DNA from: JALZVT01 sp964634815
Lineage (GTDB): Bacteria; Pseudomonadota; Gammaproteobacteria; Pseudomonadales; Azotimanducaceae
Direction: 5' to 3'
Length of the DNA: 64,000 nucleotides
NCBI GenBank assembly: GCA_964634815.1
Contig: CAZWMD010000009.1
Location: 1-64,000 of the forward strand
The notes below the pieces were generated by a model that ran no database searches, was not told where the DNA came from, and worked only from the letters and a program-made list of their open reading frames with translations. The position numbers and the translations under genes were made by a program. Every line of letters begins with the position of its first letter. Position 1 is the first letter of the stretch. Below are positions 16,464 through 26,028 of this stretch, one piece after another.

Positions 16464-17615
16464 ATGACAGCAGTAATGGAAACCTACAGTCGTTTGCCCG
16501 TCGCGTTCGAGCGTGGCGAGGGCGTGTATTTGTATGATGAACACGGAAATGCCTATCTCGACGGACTGAGCGGGATCGCCGTTACCGGTCTGGGTCACGC
16601 TCATCCGGGCGTCTCGGGAGCAATCAAGGCTCAGGCCGACCAACTTTTGCACACCTCCAACCTCTACAAAATCCCGCAACAAGAAAAACTCGCAACGCGG
16701 CTCGTTGAGCAGTCGGGCATGGATACCGTGTTCTTTGGCAACTCTGGTGCCGAGGCCAACGAGGCTGCAATCAAGATTGCCCGACTGTATGGGTCTTCAC
16801 GCGATATCAAAGTACCCACCATTGTAGTTATGGATGGCAGCTTTCATGGCCGTACCATGGCAACACTCACAGCCACCGGAAATCGAAAAGTGCAGGCCGG
16901 CTTTGAACCGCTGTTGGGCGGTTTTGTGCGAGCACCCTTTGGTGATGTGGAGGCGGTACGAACGATCGCAGCAAACAACCCAGATGTTGTTGCCGTGCTC
17001 ACAGAACCTGTATTGGGTGAAGGAGGCATTGTTGTTCCGTCACCCACCTATCTAAGTGAGCTGCGCAATCTGTGTGATGCCAACCAGTGGCTCATGATGC
17101 TGGATGAAGTGCAGACCGGTAACGGACGGACCGGGAAATATTTTGCCTACCAACACAGCGATTGCCTGCCAGATGTGGTTACTACCGCAAAAGGGCTGGG
17201 TAACGGTGTGCCTGTTGGCGCTTGTCTCGCTAGGGGTAAAGCCTCAGCCGTATTGATCCCCGGAACCCATGGCTCCACTTTTGGCGGTAACCCCCTGGCT
17301 TGCGCAGCGGCCAACGCCGTTATGGACGAACTGGAAGCAGGCCTAATTGAGCGTGCGGCCCATTTGGGTAAGCGGATTGTCGAGCGCTTCGAGTCTGCAC
17401 TTAAGGGCAATAATCGCGTTGCAGACATTCGCGGTGCCGGTTTGATGATCGCGGTCGAACTCACCGAACCTTGCGGCGAAATTGTCACTCAGGCGCTGGA
17501 TGCAAAGGTACTTTTAAACGTAACCGCAGAACGAGTCATTCGACTCCTGCCACCTCTCATCATGACGGATGAAGAAGCAGACTTGTTGGTTGATCGAGTA
17601 GCGGCACTAATCTGA
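16464..17615 (+). CDS. argD: Acetylornithine aminotransferase
   Basis: A 383-residue class III PLP aminotransferase. It converts N-acetylglutamate semialdehyde to N-acetylornithine and may also serve in diaminopimelate synthesis. Visible: GVYLYDEHGNAYLDGLSGIA, FFGNSGAEANEAAIKIAR (PLP phosphate region), MDGSFHGRTMATL, LDEVQTGNGRTG (the Asp binding the PLP ring N) and TTAKGLGNGVPVGA with the Schiff-base Lys. Length matches ArgD. It overlaps argF by one base (TGATG), giving a coupled argDF pair. Confidence 0.93.
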   Translation: MTAVMETYSRLPVAFERGEGVYLYDEHGNAYLDGLSGIAVTGLGHAHPGVSGAIKAQADQLLHTSNLYKIPQQEKLATRLVEQSGMDTVFFGNSGAEANEAAIKIARLYGSSRDIKVPTIVVMDGSFHGRTMATLTATGNRKVQAGFEPLLGGFVRAPFGDVEAVRTIAANNPDVVAVLTEPVLGEGGIVVPSPTYLSELRNLCDANQWLMMLDEVQTGNGRTGKYFAYQHSDCLPDVVTTAKGLGNGVPVGACLARGKASAVLIPGTHGSTFGGNPLACAAANAVMDELEAGLIERAAHLGKRIVERFESALKGNNRVADIRGAGLMIAVELTEPCGEIVTQALDAKVLLNVTAERVIRLLPPLIMTDEEADLLVDRVAALI

Positions 17616-18556
17616 TGGAACAAACCACCGGGAATAAAGACAACGGCAAGCGAGATTTTCTATCGCTACTTGATCTGACACCAGAAGAGATCAATCAGCT
17701 TGTTGAGAGAGCACACACACTGAAGGCCATGCAAGAAGCTGGGGAGCTGTGGCAACCGTTGATCGGCAAAACCCTCGCCATGATTTTTGGATTAAGCTCG
17801 ACCCGCACCAGAGTGGCCTTCGAGACTGGCATGCACCAACTGGGCGGACACGCCATTTTCATGAGTCCCAGAGACAGCCAACTCGGTCGCGGAGAACCCG
17901 TGGAAGACACGGCCCGGGTGCTGTCTCAGATGGTCGATATTGTCATGATTCGCGGCGACTCCCAGGCCGACATGGAGACCTTTGCTCGCATGGCCAGCAT
18001 CCCTGTGATCAATGCCATGTCAGAGCTGCTGCACCCCTGCCAACTGCTTGCAGATGTACAAACCTTCACAGCACATCGCGGTTCAATTCAGGGTGCAACG
18101 GTTGCCTTTGTTGGCGACGGTTACAATATGTGTAATTCCTACATTAACGCAGCGACTCAACTGGGCTTCAAACTGAATATTGCTTGCCCCAAGGGCTACG
18201 AACCCGATGCATCCCGACTAACAAATAACAACGTGCAACTGTTTGACTCCGCTGCAGATGCCGTAGAACAGGTAGACCTTGTAGTTACAGATGTCTGGTC
18301 ATCTATGGGACATGAAGAAGAAACAGACCAGCGCAAGGCTGATTTTGCACCGTTTCAGATCAACACCAAACTGTTAGATCTCGCAAGCAAAGATGCCTTA
18401 TTAATGCATTGTTTGCCGGCGCATCGCGGAGAAGAAGTTGACGATGAGGTAATGGATGATCCTCGCAGCGTCGTCTGGGAAGAAGCCGGCAACCGGTTGC
18501 ATACCCAAAAAGCACTGCTCGAATTTTTACTTCTGGGAGCATCTCGCCCCGCTTAG
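17615..18556 (+). CDS. argF: Ornithine carbamoyltransferase
   Basis: A 313-residue enzyme making citrulline from ornithine and carbamoyl phosphate. The carbamoyl-phosphate loop SSTRTRVAFE, HPCQLLAD (HPxQ), the WSSMGHEEE loop and MHCLPAHRGEEV (HCLP ornithine-site Cys) are all intact. The start ATG shares its A with the argD stop. Its 3' end lies in a 17-bp tandem repeat that also spans the stop of the opposing PilZ/GGDEF gene. Confidence 0.95.
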   Translation: MEQTTGNKDNGKRDFLSLLDLTPEEINQLVERAHTLKAMQEAGELWQPLIGKTLAMIFGLSSTRTRVAFETGMHQLGGHAIFMSPRDSQLGRGEPVEDTARVLSQMVDIVMIRGDSQADMETFARMASIPVINAMSELLHPCQLLADVQTFTAHRGSIQGATVAFVGDGYNMCNSYINAATQLGFKLNIACPKGYEPDASRLTNNNVQLFDSAADAVEQVDLVVTDVWSSMGHEEETDQRKADFAPFQINTKLLDLASKDALLMHCLPAHRGEEVDDEVMDDPRSVVWEEAGNRLHTQKALLEFLLLGASRPA

Positions 18557-18557
18557 G

Positions 18558-18608
18558 CTGTTTGTACGCTCTAGCTGTCTGTCCGCTCTAGCTGTGTTTC
18601 AGCTGCAG
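18558..18608. repeat. 17-bp tandem repeat at argF / PilZ-GGDEF-EAL junction
   Basis: Three adjacent 17-bp units: CTGTTTGTACGCTCTAG (18558-18574), CTGTCTGTCCGCTCTAG (18575-18591) and a decayed CTGTGTTTCAGCTGCAG (18592-18608). The second copy contains the stop codon (CTA on this strand, 18588-18590) of the minus-strand gene, and the first copy repeats it. Confidence 0.7.
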
Positions 18609-21600
18609 CTCCGCAAGCGGCGTCGGCCTGTGGATGCCATACCCTTGTGCGTAGTCAACGCCAATTTCCCTTAGCTGGGCAAGAATTTCTTCATTCTCAA
18701 CAAACTCGGCAATGGTCTTCTTGCCCATGTAGTGCCCGATCTCGTTGATAGATCGCACAACGGCATAGTCACCCGGGCTGTCTGCAAGATCACGAACAAA
18801 AACACCATCAATTTTAACGTAGTCAACGGGCAAATTGCGCAAGTAGGAATAGGACGACAAACCCGTACCAAAATCATCCAGAGAAAATCGACAGCCAATA
18901 ATCTTCATACGGTTCATGAAGTCGACGGCGTTATCAAGGTTTGAGATCGCGGCAGTCTCTGTAACCTCAAAGCACACTTTCGCAGTCGGCGTTTGGGTTT
19001 GGGTAAACTGCTCGAGCACAAAATCTGCGAAGGCTTCATCGTTCATCGAGTGGCCGGAGATATTGATCGCAAATCCAGAGATATCATCCAGCTCATCGCG
19101 ATGCTCAGAAACCCACTCGAACACGTTCTTTATCACCCAGCGGTCAACCTGAACCATGCGGTTATAGGTTTCGGCGGCGAGTATGAATTCCGCGGGCGGC
19201 ATCATATTGCCCTCTTCATCCTTCATCGTCAGCAGAATTTCATAGTGCGGCTGCACTTGAGAATGTTGGTTGATAGGCACAATTTTCTGGCAATTCAAAA
19301 CCAGGCGTTCATCGTCTAGTGCTTTGTCGAGTTCGGTGACCCACTCCATAACACCCTGACGTTGCTTCATCCTGGTATCGCCAAGCTCAAATTCCTGCAA
19401 CCGATTGCGGCCGGATTCTTTTGCGGTGTAACAGGCTTCCTCGGCATACACCAGGGTTTCCTGAACGTCACTTGACTCATCGACAAACACAAGCCCAAGG
19501 CTTGCTGACAAACTGTGAACCCGGTCTTCCCAGGTAAACCGCTCTGCACGCATGGTTTCCAGGAGCTCCTCTCCAGCTCGACGTACGTCTTCGGCTGAGA
19601 GGTTTTCAAAATGCAGGCCAAATTCGTCGCCACCAAGGCGCGCAACGTTTGCGTTGTAGGGTTCGGCAAAATCAGCCAGAAGCGTACCAAGATGTTGCAG
19701 AAGCGCATCTCCAGCGGCGTGCCCGCTGGTGTTGTTGATGATCTTGAACTGATCGAGATCCAGGTGAAACAGCGCACTTTCGCTGTGGTCTGCCTTAGCC
19801 TGGTTAATTGCTTTTTCGATGCAGCGCTCGAATTCCTTGCGATTTAGCAAAGAGGTGAGTTCATCGTGAGATGCCTGGTAGGCGAGTTGGTTGTGCATGT
19901 TCTGCAGCATGCGCTGCGAAGCACGCTCCATGAGCGGCATATCGTAGTCATCAAGCAGTGTGATTTCACCTCGGTGCAGACCGTCAGTGAGTTGCTTGAG
20001 GCTAAGTTCTTTGGTTTTCACACCCTTGCGGTTAACCAACACAAACAGCGTGTACTGATCACCGACAAAGGCAATCGTCAGGATAAGCGGCCGGCCGTTG
20101 TCGTCGCTCATCGCAAGCCACTCGCCCACCTGAATGCGCCGGGCGCGCTCCAGAGCAGTGGTCCAACTGCTCCGCAGATCTTCGTCTTCTGTTTCAATCG
20201 CGGGATCGGTTTCGGGCAATAGTCCGTCAAGACCCAAGGTCTCAACCAGATCGTCTTTTGGCGTGACTATCGATTCAGTAGATAAACGCTCTCCAGTTGT
20301 GTCCCCCACCATGGCAGAAGATAACTTCATCACCAGCGGCGTACGTTTGGACGGGTCAAACGAAATATCGTTAAGGCCCGTAACCACACGCTTTAAGACG
20401 TCTTCAGGATCAACGTAATCTTCGTCTCCAGGCTGGACTTCACCAGCAAGGTGCTGCTTAACCTGGTCAACAACGCCAAGCGCGTCGCGCCATTCCGGGC
20501 TGTCTATGCCGTGTCTTAGATAGGTGTGAACCATCAAATTACGCCAGCCGGGATTCAGCAGTTCAACCAGTAAGTCAGGTACTTCCTGATCTGCGATTCG
20601 ATCGCCCACCTCGTCAACAACGGCACGGCGCGCACGCGCCAGCTTTTGCTGACCTTCACTGGCTCGGACAGTGCGTTCAACATTGCCGCGATAGGCTTTG
20701 GTCTGCCGGTCAATAAGCGGGTTCAGCTCATCAACAGCTTCCTGAATAACCTGCGGGTTCTCGTCATAATCGTTGACCACTCGTTCGAGTACGGCATCAA
20801 CACGCCTGCCCACTTCGCGATCAATTCCCTGACTGACATCATTAGTATTGCCAAGACGCGCCAGCAGGTTGAGCATCATGGCTGCAGAATGAGGCTCCTC
20901 TGCCGTGTGCTCCAGAAATTTCTCATCCGTGGCCGCAACCTTGTTTAGGGTGATCTCAAGGCGTTTGATCCAGTCGCGCACACCTTCTGTTACCAGCTCA
21001 TCCTGGCGCATTGAGTCGACCAGATTTTCCATCACGTTGATGGTGTCGTATTCCGCTGGGCCAAATCCTTTGGCATCGCCATGTTGCTGGCGCAAGACTT
21101 CAACAAGGCGAGGCTTAAGACGTTCATCGCCAAGCGACGCATCACCCAGCTCGCTCTGAATCTGCTGAAACGCATTCATGATGTCATCGGGTGCAAAACG
21201 CGCCTCAGCGGGAGCATCTTCAGGCACCAGCAAATCATCAACCTGTTGCCCCATCCGTTCACGGGTTTGCCGCCCAAGAGACAGAAGTTCACGCGCTGCC
21301 TTGTAAACCTCTGCCGTACCCCCGCGCACAGACGGCGAAAACGGATCGTGACCCGCCATGGCTCGCGGTTGAGACACTCCATCAACAGCCATAGCTGCTT
21401 CTCGAACCGCTGAATCCATCTCCTGATAGTTCTCTGGATCTTGTACATCAGGAGGTTCAGTCGGCTCTTGGGCTTCAGCCTGAGGCTGTTGCACTGCGGC
21501 GGGCTGTTCAGCTCGTTGTTGCGCGGTGCGCAATTCCTCAACGCTTGGAAATACGCCGGTTTCGTCGAGCATTGTCGAAAGCGCCGTATAAAGACTCTCC

Positions 21601-22646
21601 AGAACCGGTATCAGGACGTTTTGAAACTCTGAAAATACTTCCTGCTTGACGTTGCGCCGGAATTCCAGATTTTCTATTGCATCAGCAAATGCCCAGGTGA
21701 GTACTGCCGGACCAATGGGCACAACGTCCTTGTGCCCCCAGGGTTTCGCGATCAGTTCAAGCCAGGTACGCAGGTCGAGGAGTGCATCGTTGAAACGCCC
21801 TTCGGCCTTTGAAATGACCTCAGCAACAATAAGCCAGTCTTCAAATTCTTCGGTATCAACCAGCTCCAGCTTTTGAGTATTTCCGGTATCTCGACGACGC
21901 CGTTTTTCAAGAACCTCTTCAAACTCGCTGACTTGATCGATCTGTTTCAGTACCAGATCTGCAAAGGTGGTCTTCACCTGATCAGCGCCTTTTTCCAGCT
22001 GATCAAGGCCCTCGAAGTACATCATCTGCATGGCGTTTGTGCCGGCGTCGCGCGCCTTCGCTAACAGATTTTTATTGGCCGAATCAAAAAAGTTGCGGCT
22101 AACGCGTTCGACCGCTCGCTCCATAACTCGTCGCAGACGACGCTTTATTCGCTCCGCATCCACTTCGCTAACACGGTGATCGCGCAGCAATTCGTCTGGC
22201 ACCTGACCGGGAGTTGCTTTCGCTGCGCTCCCACCCGGTTCGTCTGCGGCAGATGATCCGGCCTTGCCGGTGACCTCGCGGCGCGACACCGTACCCGAGG
22301 CAACCGCATACTCAAGCAACGCATCAAAAGCATCGGCAGGTAACTCGTCAGGATAGCGAATGCCCAGACCAGCGCCGTTATCGAGTACGCGCGCAACAAC
22401 ACAGGGCAATCTGAAGTGTAATTGGCCCGTGGGTGTCGCCACCGAGAAGTGCAAGCTAATTTCGGAACCAGCATCATAGACACTGCCTGAGGCCAGCAGA
22501 GAGCTGCTGCCACCCGAGCCTGTGAGGAGCATTCCGCTCTGGCAGAAGTCTCGAATCGTACAGAGCCAGGACCGGCCCTCGGGCGGGTGCACAAGCGCGC
22601 TCAGCGAAATAGGCTGGCGCAGGTGTTGGCGTCTATTTGCATCCAT
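18588..22646 (-). CDS. PilZ-DUF1631-GGDEF-EAL protein (cyclic-di-GMP)
   Basis: A very long 1352-residue protein. Residues about 1-110 resemble PilZ (RRQHLRQPISLSALV, then FCQSGMLL), though the second PilZ motif is weak. About 150-850 is the DUF1631 region, mostly alpha-helical and acidic. A PilZ-like segment near 850 is followed by a GGDEF domain with an intact RLGGDEF motif near 1005 and then an EAL domain. The EAL signature reads EIL, but LDDFGTG and KIDGVFV are kept. The GGDEF may make or bind c-di-GMP; the phosphodiesterase may be active or only a sensor. ATG 22646 (MDANRRQH) is chosen because upstream codons look non-coding. No membrane helices or signal peptide are seen. Confidence 0.85.
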   Translation of the reverse strand: MDANRRQHLRQPISLSALVHPPEGRSWLCTIRDFCQSGMLLTGSGGSSSLLASGSVYDAGSEISLHFSVATPTGQLHFRLPCVVARVLDNGAGLGIRYPDELPADAFDALLEYAVASGTVSRREVTGKAGSSAADEPGGSAAKATPGQVPDELLRDHRVSEVDAERIKRRLRRVMERAVERVSRNFFDSANKNLLAKARDAGTNAMQMMYFEGLDQLEKGADQVKTTFADLVLKQIDQVSEFEEVLEKRRRRDTGNTQKLELVDTEEFEDWLIVAEVISKAEGRFNDALLDLRTWLELIAKPWGHKDVVPIGPAVLTWAFADAIENLEFRRNVKQEVFSEFQNVLIPVLESLYTALSTMLDETGVFPSVEELRTAQQRAEQPAAVQQPQAEAQEPTEPPDVQDPENYQEMDSAVREAAMAVDGVSQPRAMAGHDPFSPSVRGGTAEVYKAARELLSLGRQTRERMGQQVDDLLVPEDAPAEARFAPDDIMNAFQQIQSELGDASLGDERLKPRLVEVLRQQHGDAKGFGPAEYDTINVMENLVDSMRQDELVTEGVRDWIKRLEITLNKVAATDEKFLEHTAEEPHSAAMMLNLLARLGNTNDVSQGIDREVGRRVDAVLERVVNDYDENPQVIQEAVDELNPLIDRQTKAYRGNVERTVRASEGQQKLARARRAVVDEVGDRIADQEVPDLLVELLNPGWRNLMVHTYLRHGIDSPEWRDALGVVDQVKQHLAGEVQPGDEDYVDPEDVLKRVVTGLNDISFDPSKRTPLVMKLSSAMVGDTTGERLSTESIVTPKDDLVETLGLDGLLPETDPAIETEDEDLRSSWTTALERARRIQVGEWLAMSDDNGRPLILTIAFVGDQYTLFVLVNRKGVKTKELSLKQLTDGLHRGEITLLDDYDMPLMERASQRMLQNMHNQLAYQASHDELTSLLNRKEFERCIEKAINQAKADHSESALFHLDLDQFKIINNTSGHAAGDALLQHLGTLLADFAEPYNANVARLGGDEFGLHFENLSAEDVRRAGEELLETMRAERFTWEDRVHSLSASLGLVFVDESSDVQETLVYAEEACYTAKESGRNRLQEFELGDTRMKQRQGVMEWVTELDKALDDERLVLNCQKIVPINQHSQVQPHYEILLTMKDEEGNMMPPAEFILAAETYNRMVQVDRWVIKNVFEWVSEHRDELDDISGFAINISGHSMNDEAFADFVLEQFTQTQTPTAKVCFEVTETAAISNLDNAVDFMNRMKIIGCRFSLDDFGTGLSSYSYLRNLPVDYVKIDGVFVRDLADSPGDYAVVRSINEIGHYMGKKTIAEFVENEEILAQLREIGVDYAQGYGIHRPTPLAELQLKHS

Positions 22647-22850
22647 TAACGCGGACCAAATCCTTGTAGGGCCGGTTTCGAAGCGACCCGAGAAGGGCTG
22701 CAACCGAAAGCCAAAATTCTTTAAAAAACCTCTTCGAGAGTACCGTAACTGGCAGTGCCACGCACGCAAAGTGCGCGCTGGTGCCGCGCTTCTGTGGGCT
22801 GGTTCTCGGTTGGTTAGCGTGCTGGTTAGCCCTCGAGGCGCCCAGCGGGA

Positions 22851-24032
22851 TCAGGCGCAGACCAGACGATCGCGCCCCTCGTCCTTGGCCTCATACAGCG
22901 CTGTATCTGCGCGGCGCAAAATTCGCTCCACCGTGTCATCTTCGCGATGACTGGTAAGCCCTGAGCTCAGAGTAATACGGTAAGTTGGCTCCGCGTTAGA
23001 CACACGGATTGATGCAGTGCGCATCCGCAGGCGTTCAACGATATCGCGAGCCTCAGATTCATCGGCATCCACCAGCACAAGCACAAACTCTTCGCCACCC
23101 AATCGTGCCACCAGGTCATTGGTGCGCACAGAGCTTAGGGCGGCGTCGGCAAAGGACTGCAGCAACCGATCTCCACATTCATGGCCAAAGCGGTCATTCA
23201 CTCGCTTGAAGTGATCAAGATCACAATACGCCAGGGCGAACTCAGGGCCGCCTCGCTCTCTGGCTGCGATGGCACGCTCAACGTAGTCGAGCAGGTGCCG
23301 CCGGTTATACAAGCCCGTTAACTCATCGCGCAAGGCAAGCTCTTCAACGCGTCTTAGCGCATGGGTGAGCTGTCGATTTCGCGCCCCGGCCTCAGCACGA
23401 AGCCGAATGATCTCGCGGGAAACCAAAGATGCCGAGAACAGCAGAACGCAAAGCCCAAGCAAGCACAGCAACTCAAATTCCAGGGACAAAGGTGTGAGGG
23501 TAGATTTCAAACCCACGCAAAACGCGTAAGCCAGCAGCGTAAACAACATCACGCTACGAACCCGTCCCTCGCTGAACTGCAGCCCGCTGTAAAGCAGACC
23601 AAAGACCACTCCGATCAACATCTCCAGCCGCATCTCACCACCAAGAAAAGTGGCAAAGGCAACAATTCCTGCGTTGCACCACAACGCAAGCAAAAGATCG
23701 ATCCGAATCACCGGTCGGGCGGAGGGCTTTGCATGCAGCGCGCTGCGCAGCAGCACGGCGCAACCCGCAAGCCACCCACCAAAGCCGGCAAACGCTGTAA
23801 ATCCCGAGCCTTCAATCCGATCCGCGAGATACAACGAGAAGAAAAACAGGGCATAACCACCGAGCAATCCAAAGGCAAGACGAAAACGCAGACCGCCGTC
23901 GAGCAGGCGGGGGGGTGCTGCCAACGAACCAGTGACCGGCGTTTGACCGAGCAAATCCTTGGCCTGAACAGTAGCCTCCGGGTCGGATCCCGGCATCAGG
24001 AAGTCGGTGTTGTTGTTGGCGATCTCGCTCAT
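22851..24032 (-). CDS. Membrane diguanylate cyclase (GGDEF domain)
   Basis: A 393-residue protein with about six N-terminal transmembrane segments (residues 50-200), a short linker helix (about 210-225, ending RRVEELALRDELTGLYNRRHLL) and a C-terminal GGDEF domain with the active ARLGGEEFVLVLV motif near residue 310. Spacing and the DELTGLYNRR opening are typical of active diguanylate cyclases. The I-site RxxD position is not clear to me. It is encoded 204 bp upstream of the large PilZ/GGDEF/EAL protein on the same strand, so the two could set a local c-di-GMP circuit. The sensed signal is unknown. Confidence 0.87.
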   Translation of the reverse strand: MSEIANNNTDFLMPGSDPEATVQAKDLLGQTPVTGSLAAPPRLLDGGLRFRLAFGLLGGYALFFFSLYLADRIEGSGFTAFAGFGGWLAGCAVLLRSALHAKPSARPVIRIDLLLALWCNAGIVAFATFLGGEMRLEMLIGVVFGLLYSGLQFSEGRVRSVMLFTLLAYAFCVGLKSTLTPLSLEFELLCLLGLCVLLFSASLVSREIIRLRAEAGARNRQLTHALRRVEELALRDELTGLYNRRHLLDYVERAIAARERGGPEFALAYCDLDHFKRVNDRFGHECGDRLLQSFADAALSSVRTNDLVARLGGEEFVLVLVDADESEARDIVERLRMRTASIRVSNAEPTYRITLSSGLTSHREDDTVERILRRADTALYEAKDEGRDRLVCA

Positions 24033-24146
24033 GCACCGATTATAGGGATGCGAGCGTCCTGCCCCTTCCGGGTTTGTTACGCCGATTGTAAGCGGGGTGT
24101 AACAGTTGTACCCGAGAGGTGGCCGAAGAGGTATGCCCTTTGAGGT

Positions 24147-25637
24147 TTAAGGTTCGGTCGGTGGAGAATAAAGCACCCGCGCTACGGCCTCATCCCAACC
24201 CGCAAGCAGGCGGCCTCGTTCATCGTCTGCCATCGACGCCACAAAGCGCTGATCACTGTGCACACAGCACTCGCCGGCCTCGACCAGGGAGCTAAAAACG
24301 CCTGCCCCAACGCCTGCCAGCATTGCGGCACCAAGCGCAGTGGTTTCGATCACCCTCGGCCGGTCGACGTTCACGTCTAGCACATCAGCAAGGAATTGGC
24401 AGAGCCAGCTGTTCCCTACCATGCCGCCATCCACACGCAATTCACTAATCGCACAACCATCCCCAGCAAGCGCCTGTGCCAGCGCCTCGGTTTGATAGGC
24501 TACGCTTGCCAGCGTGGCGGTGACTATCTGTTCCCGCGAACTATCGAGTGTGAGGCCACTCACCAGGCCACGCGCTGCAGGCTGCCAGTGCGGCGCCCCC
24601 AGCCCAGTGAACGCCGGAACCACGTAAACCCCGCCGGTGTCGCCATTGGTCGCGCGCGCGCAGGTTTCGGTGTCTTTGGCATCCTGAATGAGGCCCAACT
24701 GGTCTCGCAACCACTTCACAGCGACACCAGCAACAAAAATACTGCCTTCCAGAGCAAAGGTTGATTTACCGTCAAGACGATACGCAACGGTGCCAAGCAA
24801 CCTGGAGCCACTTTCGCGCAACTGATCTCCGGTGTTTGTGATCAGAAAACAGCCGGTACCGTAGGTACTTTTGGTCATCCCATCGGTTAGACAGTTTTGG
24901 CCGATCAGTGCGGCTTGCTGGTCACCTGCTACACCATAGATGGGGATAGAGGCACCAAAGAGACTCGCTTCAGTGGCACCAAAATCGCTCACACAGTCTC
25001 TTACTTGCGGCAACAACGACCGAGGAATGTTATGCAGCTCAAGCATGGCCTCACTCCAATCCTGGGCCTTCAGATCGTAGAGTTGGGTTCTTGAGGCGTT
25101 GGTGGCGTCCGTAAGGTGGACCTGGCCACCAGTGAGCCGATAAAGCAGGAAGCTGTCTACCGTACCAAAACACAGATCTCCCGCTTCCGCCTGCTGCCGG
25201 GCCCCGGCCACGTTGTCGAGCAACCAGGAAAGCTTGGTGGCGCTAAAGTACGGATCAATCACCAGACCCGTGGTTTGTCGAATCAATTCACCGTGTCCCT
25301 CGGCGCGTAACTGGGCACAGCGATCCGCCGTACGGCCGTCTTGCCAGACGATTGCCGGGTAAAGGCAACGGCCAGAGGAACGATCCCACAGCAAGGTGGT
25401 TTCTCGCTGATTGGTAATGCCTAGCCCTGAGAGCTCAGCGGCACCTACCCCCGCATCAGCAAGCGCGAGCCGCACCGCTGTAACCGTGGTATCCCAGAGC
25501 ACTTCGGGGTCCTGCTCAACCCAGCCATCGTGGGGAAAGCTGGATTCAAAATCGAGCTGGCCCTGACCAACAATTGCTCCAGTGTGGTCAACCACAACCG
25601 CGCGCGAGCTTGACGTGCCCTGATCGATCGCCAGCAT
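24147..25637 (-). CDS. glpK: Glycerol kinase
   Basis: A 496-residue FGGY-family kinase phosphorylating glycerol to glycerol-3-phosphate. Visible: LAIDQGTSSSRAVV (phosphate-1 loop) at the N-terminus, GWVEQDPEVLW, GLGITNQRETTLLWDR, SGRCLYPAIVWQDGRT (glycerol site W-D and R), KSTYGTGCFL and ELRVDGGMVGNSWLCQFLAD. The Met at 25637 is only 21 bases from the N gap, and the frame stays open into it, so the true start may lie a few codons further inside the missing sequence. No glpF or glpD is in view. Confidence 0.92.
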   Translation of the reverse strand: MLAIDQGTSSSRAVVVDHTGAIVGQGQLDFESSFPHDGWVEQDPEVLWDTTVTAVRLALADAGVGAAELSGLGITNQRETTLLWDRSSGRCLYPAIVWQDGRTADRCAQLRAEGHGELIRQTTGLVIDPYFSATKLSWLLDNVAGARQQAEAGDLCFGTVDSFLLYRLTGGQVHLTDATNASRTQLYDLKAQDWSEAMLELHNIPRSLLPQVRDCVSDFGATEASLFGASIPIYGVAGDQQAALIGQNCLTDGMTKSTYGTGCFLITNTGDQLRESGSRLLGTVAYRLDGKSTFALEGSIFVAGVAVKWLRDQLGLIQDAKDTETCARATNGDTGGVYVVPAFTGLGAPHWQPAARGLVSGLTLDSSREQIVTATLASVAYQTEALAQALAGDGCAISELRVDGGMVGNSWLCQFLADVLDVNVDRPRVIETTALGAAMLAGVGAGVFSSLVEAGECCVHSDQRFVASMADDERGRLLAGWDEAVARVLYSPPTEP

Positions 25638-25658
25638 CAAAGAACGCTCTGCTGAACG

Positions 25659-25758
25659 NNNNNNNNNNNNNNNNNNNNNNNNNNNNNNNNNNNNNNNNNN
25701 NNNNNNNNNNNNNNNNNNNNNNNNNNNNNNNNNNNNNNNNNNNNNNNNNNNNNNNNNN
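25659..25758. other. Assembly gap (100 N)
   Basis: One hundred unknown bases; the number is the conventional placeholder, so the real length is unknown. The flanking sequences do not match each other, unlike at the second gap, so real sequence is missing. It may contain the first codons of glpK and the body of the gene that starts at 25806. Confidence 0.95.
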
Positions 25759-25806
25759 GCACCGCCAAGTAAGAAGCACCGCAAGAAAAACTGTCGCAAA
25801 CCGCAT
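25759..25806 (-). CDS. Possible 5' fragment of an exported protein, cut by gap
   Basis: An ATG at 25806 on the minus strand begins MRFATVFLAVLLTWRC and then enters the N gap. The basic start and hydrophobic run look like a signal peptide or membrane anchor. It has no clear ribosome-binding site and only 16 codons are visible, so this is a weak call. It would lie upstream of glpK on the same strand. Confidence 0.25.
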
Positions 25807-25883
25807 CGAGATTGCACTGTTGTGGGCAGAGTCTATCGATCTGCAATTCCCCCGACCCAGTCGGTCGAATCAGGCACAGAGCG

Positions 25884-25968
25884 TCTTGTTAACCGTTTCT
25901 TGTTAACTGTTTCTTGTTAAACCGCTTCTTAAAAGACGTTTCTAAAAAGACGCTTTTAAAAAAACAGC
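25884..25968 (+). repeat. Six degenerate 14-bp tandem repeats upstream of nrdA
   Basis: Consecutive units are TCTTGTTAACCGTT, TCTTGTTAACTGTT, TCTTGTTAAACCGCT (15 bp), TCTTAAAAGACGTT, TCTAAAAAGACGCT and TTTAAAAAAACAGC. Conservation falls steadily towards nrdA. The array ends 60 bp before the nrdA start. It could hold iterated protein-binding sites or be a decayed slippage product. It does not resemble NrdR or DnaA boxes. Confidence 0.6.
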
Positions 25969-25983
25969 TAAAACACTGCGCAA

Positions 25984-25999
25984 ATAAGCTCAGGCTTAT
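25984..25999 (+). promoter_or_regulatory. Short hairpin in the nrdA leader
   Basis: ATAAGC-TCAG-GCTTAT is a perfect 6-bp stem with a 4-nt loop, ending 29 bp before the first nrdA start codon. There is no T tract, so it is not a terminator; it may affect translation or be a small operator. Confidence 0.3.
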
Positions 26000-26028
26000 G
26001 GGCAACAAATAGCTAACAACAAATACGA

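Noticed and set aside
25588..25906. Open reading frames that cross the 100-N gap
   Set aside because: N bases have no codons, so these are not evidence for a protein; only the flanks are used.
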